A stretch of 64,000 bases of DNA from Ulva prolifera. Its lineage: Eukaryota > Chlorophyta > Ulvophyceae > Ulvales > Ulvaceae. A program made the translations under genes and the position numbers. Location of the stretch: NCBI GenBank assembly GCA_023078555.1, contig CM041197.1, positions 11,443,257-11,507,256 of the forward strand, in the 5' to 3' direction. Shown here piece after piece: positions 55,871 through 64,000 of the stretch (position 1 is the first letter of the stretch; the number at the start of each line of letters is the position of its first letter). A model generated the notes under the pieces. It was not told where the DNA came from and made no database searches. It worked only from the letters and a program-made list of their open reading frames with translations.

Positions 55871-57329
55871 TCATGGCCGCACATGATACGGGATGCTCCA
55901 TGTGGAGTTGAACTGTGTCATTGATGATAGGCACCGCTGACCCAACACGCCAACAGAGGCTGTGCCAGGATTCAGGAACAGCTCGTGGCACGCACATACG
56001 CTGACCTGCCTCAGAGCCACATTGGACACCAGTGGACACATGGGCTTCTCCGCCACATTTGGGTATTGGACGCCCGTTCATGCAATGTCAGGCGATATGA
56101 AATTGCCACCGGAGTGGCTCGACACGACGCCTCACAGGATGCAAGCCTGTTGCCTACAGCCAGAAAGTGCGTCTTCCTTTTTGCCTAGAGGACTTCAGCG
56201 AGCATTGCATGCCTCTGCTGAGATGCAGGTGGTCGAGCGATGTCTGACTTGGAAATGTGCACGTGTTACATGTGCTTCTGTTGCACTGACATACATGCGC
56301 ATACAGTGCCATAGTTTCCGGCACGGCAACTTCATACAGTGCCATAGTGTCCGGCACGGCGTTCCTATCACCATAGCAGGTGGTGGCTGTGCAAGCGTGT
56401 GCGTGTACGCCTGCGCGCTTGCTCCCTGGAGGCCGCCCACACACCACCACGATCGAAGTGATGCATTCGCACACAGCCAAAGCCACGGCCATCTAGGTAT
56501 CCACGTGTACAGCAGGACCTGCTCCTACAGCAATGCCACATGTACAGCCGCGATGCAGAAACAGCTCGAGGCGGTAGCACGCAGATGCTGCTGAGGTAGT
56601 GATCCCGGCAGTCCGGCTGGGCTGCGATCGCACGAGGTGGCAAAGCACCGCTGCATGCATGTGTTGACTACGCGGCGGGGCTGTACATCTTGCCGCGGCG
56701 ATGCCCCGGTGGCGGGCATGAGCCTGTCGACTTGCCTAAGGGCGCTCCGCCGACCACGTGTGCCTTTTGACAAGCGAGAGGGCTACAACCGAAGCTCTGC
56801 CAGATGTCAGCAGCAGTCCCAAAGCTGGCTTTGGAGGCGTGTCCGCAGGCTGGCAGGTGTCTTCGGCGGGCGCTGAGCCACCAGGCTTGGCGACCAAAGA
56901 CACAGCGGGTAAGGGAGGAGCGTCACGTTGGCGCCTGCCAACCATGGTTTACAGCTGGGTGACGGGGGAGTGCACGCACGTGCGCGCGGCTTGCACCGCA
57001 TGCAACCTCTCCACTGAGGCAGCGCCATCAACTGGGCATGCAGCCCTGGGCAGCTGGAACACAGAGGCTGCATGCCTGGCCATTGCATGCATGGGCCAAG
57101 GTCACACAGGGTGCCCTGACTCCGGCAGCAGGAACCAATACTGACTAATCTAGGGAATACACGCACACGTGCCCAAGCATGCACACCCACATTGACAATG
57201 TCAGTTTGCATTGAATGCAGATTACAAGAGAGTCGCTGTACGGCGCTACGGCATGCGTGCAGCTTCAGCACAGCATCACAGCTGGGAGCGTGGCCAGCAT
57301 AGAGTACCACCTTAAACGCACGATACACC
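55871..57329. other. Spacer between copies 14 and 15
   Basis: No gene seen. The middle (56230-56900) is the counterpart of 49900-50600. It has a 33-bp tandem duplication at 56300-56332 and 56333-56365 (ATACAGTGCCATAGT, then TCCGGCACGGC). A 210-codon frame (55962-56594) runs over this duplication and is not kept in the counterpart. Confidence 0.5.
56300..56365 (+). repeat. 33-bp tandem duplication
   Basis: Two adjacent 33-bp units starting CATACAGTGCCATAGT differ at only a few bases. Confidence 0.9.
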
Positions 57330-58085
57330 TCAACAGCTGCAGTCGCACACGCAAAACTTGACCCCTGGGAAGCGGTCCCGTAAGAGCCAGCCGTGGACGA
57401 ACATGCTTTCTCCTATGTGCAGCTGCTGCAGAGGCCGCAGCCTAGGCAGGAACTCAGGCAGCTGCGTGGCCCCCTCCGAGTTGATGCACAGGCCGAGGCA
57501 CGACAGCTTGGGAAGACCTGTGCAGGCCTCCAGCACATGCTGGTGCTCCTGGACCTCAAGCACCCCTCCATTGGTGCGTCCGCTACACATGCGGAGGGTC
57601 TGCAGAGCGGTGAGCGCCGTCAGCGCGTCGCCCAGGGGCCGGCCGTGCAGCAGGCAGTGGGAGCTCCGGCTCGAGTCGGAAAGGGATAGCACTGTCCGGG
57701 CGATCAGATGAAGGTGGGTTAGAGCCGTCAGCGGCTTGATCGCTGCCGCCAGGTCTGTGCTGTGGCGCAGCACAGCCTCACCGGTGTGCACGCAACACGG
57801 CGTGGCCAGCGTGAGATGCTGGAGATGCGTGCACTGCCCTAGTGCCGGCAGCATTGATGCCCACGCATCCTTGGTATCCCCTAGGGAAGGAATCCCCGCA
57901 AACTCTTGGCTGACATCGCACATGCCATATAGCTTCGTCATGTTGGGCGCGAGTTGAGCAGCGAAGGCCACGAGATGGGGGAGCGACACGGGGCACATAC
58001 CCTCCAGGCGAACGCTGGACAGCACCGGCAGCACAGCGTCTGCCTTGCTGTGCAGGGGCAGGCGGGTCGTGCGGTTCTTCATCTC
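57330..58085 (-). pseudogene. Copy 15: 5'-truncated subfamily C exon 2
   Basis: An open frame of 250 codons matches the last 45 percent of copy 12, starting at its EMRNCTSLLPLHS (here EMKNRTTRLPLHS, about 58085). It continues through LPALGQCTHLQHLTL, HTGEAVLRHSTDLAAAIKPL and VQEHQHVLEAC to TGA 57332-57330 with end VCDCSC. To the right of 58085 similarity stops abruptly. No exon 1 or first half of exon 2 is present. Because the frame is intact, the truncation is probably recent. Whether a shortened product is made cannot be told. Confidence 0.82.
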
Positions 58086-58840
58086 GATCTGACTGTGTGT
58101 CGGCCACTGTCCGGCGGCCAGCCAGGCCTATCAACGGGCCGTGCCGAGCGATCAGTGTCGACATGTGTTTCACGCGTACAAATGTGCCTTGAAAGACACA
58201 GTCGGACAGGCAGGTAGCAATGCTGGCATCGAACAGTAATTTTGGGCAACATCTGAAGTTGTTGATGCGTAGGTATGTAGGAAAGCGGTGTAGGTTCCAG
58301 CAATGCTACATGCAGTCTTTCCGCATGCAGACGAGCCATACAAGTGAGATTAGAGAGCGCGCCTGACACGCATTGCGCAGGTGACAGCAGCATGTACAGG
58401 CACATCCAAATTAGTCTGATGCGTCGGAGACTTATCGCTTTTGGAAGGCAGTGAATTTGTCCTGCGCGCAGTAGCTCCTCTAGGTTTAAATCGACAGGCG
58501 TGTGTTCGATCGCAGACGCCCGAAGCTTCAGTCATCGAATATTGCAGATTCATTTTACAGGTGTGGGAACGAGACTATCATCTGGGGAAACATGCCGACG
58601 TGACGTTTGTGTTAGGTCCATTGCGACGCCCGCCGGGGTTGCCGCGCATCAATGCTCTCTGCTACACGGGCATCACAACTGTACGATGACTGCTTGAAGA
58701 TCGTTCTGCAAGGCTGCCTGACGTCGTTGGTCTCGGCAGCCCGTTCGGGACAACAAAGGTCGGACCTGCAGCTGCAGGCTACGCACTCCAGCGCTGAGCA
58801 AGGCTCAGTGAACGACATCTAAAGGCTGATGTGAAATCAG
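58086..58840. other. Divergent spacer between copies 15 (-) and 16 (+)
   Basis: No gene seen. A copy of the dispersed ~38-bp repeat lies at 58187-58222. It is the second orientation switch of the array, and the breakpoint at 58085 truncates copy 15. Confidence 0.5.
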
Positions 58841-61107
58841 ATGACTGCGAGCTTGAGGCAAGGTGCGCAGAGCTTGGTGACGCTGACCGAGGAGACGCCC
58901 GAGCACGCAGACGGTGACACGCCTGTAGTGTTTGGAAATCACGTCCGCCAGGAAGCGGCGCGCCGATCTGGTGTACTATCAGGCGTTGGAAACACTCATG
59001 GGCTAGCAGAGCTGCCTGGGCAGCTGAGCCCCGACGACATCCGCCTGTGGGAAGCTGCGTGCCTCGTTGATCGTGAGCCATCGACCAGCGAACTCGTGAC
59101 CATCCTCAAGGTATTCATCATCGTCTCTGATCAAGCTTACAATACATCAGTGCCTTTATGCATGTCAGCGCTGCTGCGTTCAGTGACGTAACCGGAACAG
59201 TGTCTCCCGATACCAGGTGTGAGCGCGCGTACAGTACATTCGGCAGCCCAGCTTTACCATAGTGCTAAGTTCAATGCCGCGAGTGCCATCTATCTTACGG
59301 CCTGTCGACACGAGCTGGTTGAGAAGACTGCTGGCCTCCCACAGCTGGATGCTGCTGTGCCGACTGACGTGCACCATGGCCAATTGTGCAGGTGGCAGAT
59401 CTGCTAGGAGACGGCCACATTGCCGCATGGGTAGACATGTTCTCAAACCGGATCATACCATCCAAGTGGGCAGACCCCAAAGCAGCGGAAGCATTGCAGT
59501 GTAGCCTGCTGCAGCTCCCCAGCCACCTCCTCAGGCGTGTGCTCATTGACCGCCTCGCCTCAGATGGTCTCGATGCCTTGCTGTCAACCTTTCCGGGCAC
59601 TCTTCACCCATCAATCGTCGCTAGCTGCGCTTCCACCGGCGCCATTACCCTTCCGAGCAAGCTCACGCACCTCGACACGGTGCTCTCTTGCCTTGCCATC
59701 ACCTCGTGTTCGCCTCCTGGGCTCCTGTCTTTGAAGTATCCGAGCACGTTCTCCAGCGGCATCGCCTCTGACACGGCCGCTGCCTTGTTGGCGCTCGCCG
59801 TCTCCGCTCACCCCTCGCTCACCTCCCTCAATCTCCAAACGATAATCCTCCGAGTCTCATTTTTCCGTCAGCTGGGCCTGGGCCTGGCGCACAACGCCCT
59901 GCCCAACCTCATCTCCTTACGCTTGTGCACAAACGTCCATCCAGATGGCTGCGCAGAACTGGCCCGCTGTCTGAAGTACCTTTCGGCGCTTACCTTCCTG
60001 CAGGCAGGGCTGTATTTCAATGATTGCGCCTCAGCCACAAGCAGTCTCGGGGCGTATGTGAGAATTGCAGCATCTCCAGCACGACTCTTGAATCTGAAGC
60101 AGCTTGTTGTGCACGAGCTGCACCACGTCAACCAGAGGAAGCTGCACCCTTGCAGTAGCAGCGTAAGCCACCGATTGTTTCCCCTCCTAGCCACTCCCAA
60201 CGTCACCTCTATCAGCTTCTTCTCAGACGTCGTCCGCGGGGCGATGCCAGCCCTCCTCCAGTCTCTCCGCCACATGCAGTCCCTTCAGGAGCTCAACATC
60301 GATGCCGACATGAAGAGTGACAACGCCCCACTCATAGCCCCCGTGTATGCCGGTGACAGCAGCGGTGAAGACATGCTGCCCGATCTCCACACCCTCACCA
60401 TCACCAGCGCGGACATCGTGTCCCCCATCGCCATCGCTGCTGCCGTCACCGCTGCAGGCGCCCTCACCCGCCTCTCCATGCACCATGTGCACATCACTGA
60501 GCGGAAGTTCATCGGCAAGGCAAGCAGTCCCCCCGATCAGCAGCGCACCCTGCCGACACCGACAAGCCAAGACATCAAGACGGCGTGGGGCGACCTCATG
60601 CCGGGCCTCGGCAGGTGCAACAGCCTCCGCGAGCTGTCGCTGAGTTGCCTGTGCAGCTCGCATGGAGGCGCCAACGACGCAAGCTTCAGCGATCGCCTGT
60701 CCGCCGCGCTCCAGCAGCTGCCGCTGCTAACCAAGCTGCGGCTGGAGGCGGTGTGCCGGCAGTGCGCCCCAGGCGCACTCTGCCAGCTGCAGGGCGGGGC
60801 GCTCGGCCAGCCACTGCGGGCGCTGACGGGGCTGCAGGCGCTGGCCGTGTGCGGGGCGGCAGAAGCGCTCGAGGTGAGCGCCCCGGAGCGCGTGCTGGCA
60901 GCGCTGCCGCAGTTGCAGCAGCTGACGTCGCTGGGCCTATGCTTTGCCGGCCTGCAGCAGGCCCAGGTTGCGGAATTGATTTCACAGCTTGGTGCTCTGA
61001 AAGAATGTGAGTTGTTGACCCCTGTCCTTGGTGAGACGGAGGAACAGGCTGTGGCATTCAAGGCCAAGTTTCCGAAGGTTGCATTCCAAGTGTGTGGCTC
61101 CACTTGA
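58841..61107 (+). CDS. Copy 16: BTB/POZ-like and leucine-rich repeat-like protein, subfamily B, join(58841-59110, 59392-61107)
   Basis: Exon 1 (90 codons) starts MTASLRQGAQSLVTLTEETP, has PVVFGNHVRQEAARRSGVLSG and LPGQLSPDDIRLWEAAC, and ends ELVTILK before GTATTC. Exon 2 (571 residues) starts GTGGCAGAT after TTGTGCAG and ends at TGA 61105-61107 (661 aa). The intron is the shortest complete one, 281 nt. The linker is LLQLPSHLLRRVLIDRL. Repeat blocks include LLALAVSAHPSLTSL, HPDGCAELARCLKYLSAL, LGRCNSLRELSLSCL and LGLCFAGLQQAQVAELI. The variable loop is His/Ser-rich instead of acidic. The end VAFQVCGST keeps one Cys. It is closest to copy 17 and then to copy 7. Confidence 0.88.
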
Positions 61108-62811
61108 TTCTGGATAGTTCGGGATGGTGTTTCTAGTTGTGGTTCTTGTCGCTTTGTTGTAGACATATGAGGTCCGCAGCGGGGAGCCGGCGCTGGTTCG
61201 CCAGCTCTGTGTGTTCTGGGCGCCTCAGGCGGGCCTGTTCATCTGCTGGTGGCGAGGTGCATGTGATGCCTGCACATAAGAACTATGTTGTAGCACCAGC
61301 GGCATGGCGATCGAATCGGTGATATGTAAACAGCCTCTTCTGGGCGTGGTCCATGTTGGCATTGCCATGGTTTGCGCTTGTACAGGGTCGTTCATCGCAC
61401 GATTCTGCAGCTTGACTCCAGCCGGTGACCCGTGCCTGCTTGGTCGAGCAACAAGGTGCCAGGTGTTTTGCGCACAGGCCGGGCTCATTGCTCACTAATG
61501 CCATCACCAGTTCACTGCAGTGATCGATGCTTAAGCAGTTGCACTAGTACTGAGTCATGCAACATGGTTGCAGCTCCGGGCTGCGTATGAATACTTATAT
61601 GTAGCTGCACTTTGCCAATTTCTGTTTCTGGGCCAGCTGTGGTGGTGCCATCAGACCGGCGGCCTCTCCACCTGCTGCTTGATTGCTGCGCAAGCCGCAG
61701 CTGGATCCACGCCACCAGGCTAGACCGCACATGTGGCAGACTGACGCCGACTGGAGGTGGACGGGCATCCCAGCATATTCACGGCTCAGAATCGTCAAGG
61801 TGGACGGTGGAAGACCGCGGCAGCTCCCATCCGCGGCTCGGTGGCTGACCACTTCGACTGATGCACAATTGGTGGGTGCTATATATGGAACGGGGTCTGC
61901 CACTGGCAGTCGGTACATGGGCAGCCGTGCTGATCATGGGCTTATGTCGCAGGTGGCGCAATGCATGGGCACAGGCACTGCATATCAATTGCAAGTCGTG
62001 CGAAACACGAACACGGTCACTGCAGTGAAATTGCAGAGCATGGACAAGCTAATGCAAGCCTCGGGCACTGTCCACCCACTCACAAATAGTAGAGATGCAC
62101 TTGCTGGAGAAGGGCACCTTGCCGGAAACTCCGAGTTTCTGATTGTTCAAGCTGGCATGGGGGTACATCTGGATTCTCAGCAGTCTCTTAGCTGTCTTGC
62201 AGTCTGCCTCTCACGCCGCATCTCTATTTCGACTGATGCCTTGCTACGCATACATGGCTTGCTACGTGCAGCAGTACATGCAGGATGCATTGATCAAATG
62301 ATGGATGTAGTTTGAATTCATGCGCACTCGAAGTGCTGCACCCACAACAAACTTGCGTGAAGAGCTTGCTGGTGGGCGAGCGCGTGCAGCGTCGGGCCGG
62401 GGCCCCTTCGACACTGCGACATCGCCGTCGATGTTGTACAAACACTGTCTTTTGTACACTTTCACGTCGCAACAGACATGGCCAAACGCCGCTACAGCAT
62501 GCTGTCGCTCGTAGCATGCGTGCACTGTAGTCAATCTGCACACGTACGCTTCCGCTTCCGCTTCCGCCTCCACATCGCCACCGTCAGTGGTCACCAAATC
62601 ACATTTGAGCCATACAGCCTGAGTCACAAGCGTCCACTTTGACGATGAGGCAGCTGTGTAGATACTGTGGTATTTCTGCAGGCCATTGATTCCCGCATAC
62701 TCGTCCAGATCTGAATTTGCGGGCTTTGAGGCTCCTGGCATTTGCCAGTTGAACGCAAGCGCTAGCTCTGCGAGAGAACACGCTGCCCGGCCCAATCCCA
62801 TCTATTAAATC
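61108..62811. other. Spacer between copies 16 and 17
   Basis: No confident gene. A 210-codon frame at 61683-62315 (+) has fairly even composition but no recognised similarity and no counterpart at other copies. It may be chance in this lower-GC stretch. A short CTTCCG repeat is at about 62549-62567. Confidence 0.35.
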
Positions 62812-64000
62812 ATGGCTGGCGTCAAGCGGAAGTTGTGCATGGTAGCACTCACCGAAGAGAAGCCTGAAGAGGATTGTCGCCAGATGTCGGTCGTGTTCGG
62901 GGATCACGTTCGACCAGCCGCAGCTCGTCGGTCTGAGATACTCACACATCACGAAAGCACTGACAGAATTTCAGAGCTTCCGGGTCGTCTCAGTCCGGAC
63001 GAGATTCGGCTCTGGCAGGCTGCGTGCCTGCTTGAATGTGAGCCATCCACCAGCGAGCTCGTGACAATCCTGAAGGTAGCTCCCAACGTCTCTGGCGCAA
63101 CTGTGATCATGTCAGTGCCGGAAACACGTCGGCAAGCCACTGATGCGATTGTATCTTCCGCCACACCGTTAGTCTTCAGAGGCGCAGGCCTTGTGAACTG
63201 GTTGCCACGCACTCCGCAGCCAAGAGATACCAGATTATCGCATGCATCACTGCGTTCGCCAGTGATTTCACAGACAGCTGACCAGTGAGTTTGCGTCGAA
63301 GACAAGTGACCGCATGCAGCTGGGTGCTGCCGTGCTACACTGACGGTGACCATTGGTGCAGGTGGCCGACGTGTTGGGAGATAGCCACATCGCCGCCTGG
63401 GTAGACATGTTCTCAAAGAGGGTCATGCCATCCAGATGGGCAGACGGAGATGCAGCTAAAGCGCTGCAGTGCAGCCTGCTGCAGCTCCCCAGCCACCTCC
63501 TCAGCCGCGTGCTGGCTGCCTGCCTGGCCATGCACAGACTCGATGCCTTGCTGTCAGCCTTCCCAGCCACTCTCCACCCATCCCTCGTCTCCGTCTGCGC
63601 GTCTGCAGGCGCCATCACCCTCCCACACACACTCCCGCACCTGGACACGGTGCTCTCTTGCCTCGCCATCACCTCGTGCCCGCCGCCCGGGCTGCTGTCC
63701 GTGGACCTACCAAGCACGTACTGCGAAGGCATGGAGTCTGACACGCATGCTGCCCTGCTGGCACGCGCCCTCTCCGCTCACCCGTCCCTCACCTCCCTCG
63801 GCCTCCACCAGTTCGTCCTCCCGGTCTCCTACTTCCGCCAGCTCGGCCTCGGCCTCGCGCACACCGCCCTGCCGAACCTTGTCTCGCTGCACTTGTGCAC
63901 CGAAGTCTTCCCAGACGGCTGCGCGGAGCTTGCGCGCTGCCTGAGGCACCTCTCGGCGCTTATCTTCCTGCACGCGGAGCTATACTTCGAGGACCGCCTC
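62812..64000 (+). CDS. Copy 17: BTB/POZ-like and leucine-rich repeat-like protein, subfamily B, join(62812-63075, 63362->64000)
   Basis: Exon 1 (88 codons) starts MAGVKRKLCMVALTEEKPEE, has SVVFGDHVRPAAARRSEIL and LPGRLSPDEIRLWQAAC, and ends ELVTILK before GTAGCT. The acceptor is GGTGCAG and exon 2 starts GTGGCCGAC at 63362. It stays open for 213 codons to the window edge, so the 3' part is missing. The intron is 286 nt, nearly the same as in copy 16. Visible parts are VADVLGDSHIAAWVDMFSKR, LLQLPSHLLSRVLAACL, LLARALSAHPSLTSL and FPDGCAELARCLRHLSAL. In exon 1, LTHHESTDRISELPG replaces the usual LSGxGDTxGLAxLPG, a local change in the BTB-like core. Confidence 0.87.

Noticed and set aside
55962-56594. 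A 210-codon frame between copies 14 and 15
   Set aside because: It crosses a 33-bp tandem duplication and is not kept in the matching flank at 49900-50600.
61683-62315. A 210-codon frame between copies 16 and 17
   Set aside because: No family similarity, no recognisable domain and no paralogous counterpart. It is left as unassigned and would need transcript evidence.

Overview
The window is eukaryotic nuclear DNA. It is filled by a tandem and partly inverted array of one gene family, at about one copy per 4-5 kb. Coding stretches are GC-rich and the spacers are less so. Introns are canonical GT-AG and the hexamer GCATGC recurs throughout. I see no operons, ribosome binding sites, tRNAs, rRNAs, CRISPRs or viral elements. 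A GC-rich alga or similar protist, perhaps a green alga, would fit, but the sequence alone does not settle the organism.

I count 17 family copies. Eleven look intact: copies 1, 3, 4, 7, 8, 9, 10, 12, 13, 16 and 17. Copy 1 lacks its first exon at the left edge and copy 17 is cut at the right edge. Six are broken: 2, 5, 6, 11, 14 and 15. The complete genes share one architecture. Exon 1 has 88-100 codons and ends ELVT(V/I)LK. A single phase-0 intron of 281-1360 nt follows at the same place. Exon 2 has about 565-580 codons and begins VAD(A/V/L)L. The joined reading LK|VAD completes a domain that resembles BTB/POZ. The rest is an alpha-helical linker and a long degenerate leucine-rich (RNI-like) repeat region. 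Proteins are about 660-676 residues. By analogy with other BTB-repeat proteins they could be substrate adaptors of Cullin-3 ubiquitin ligases, but this is inference.

Layout: 1-21777 holds copies 1-6 (subfamily A, + strand; exon 1 begins MAD- where intact). 22699-26056 is copy 7 (subfamily B, very GC- and Ala-rich). 27660-43449 holds copies 8-11 (subfamily C, + strand, Cys-rich C-terminus). 45883-58085 is a minus-strand block with copies 12, 13 and truncated 15 (subfamily C). A plus-strand relic, copy 14, sits inside that block. 58841-64000 holds copies 16 and 17 (subfamily B, + strand, short introns).

Spacers, introns and flanks were duplicated together with the genes. They were then altered by small DNA transposons: a hAT-like MITE family of 102-111 bp with three copies and 8-bp target duplications, a 1.42-kb element with 128-bp inverted ends and a perfect 8-bp duplication, and a 463-bp element with symmetrically placed palindromes. 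Other features are dispersed short repeats, several perfect hairpins and a minisatellite that destroyed copy 2. The picture is birth-and-death evolution of an expanding BTB-LRR-like family.
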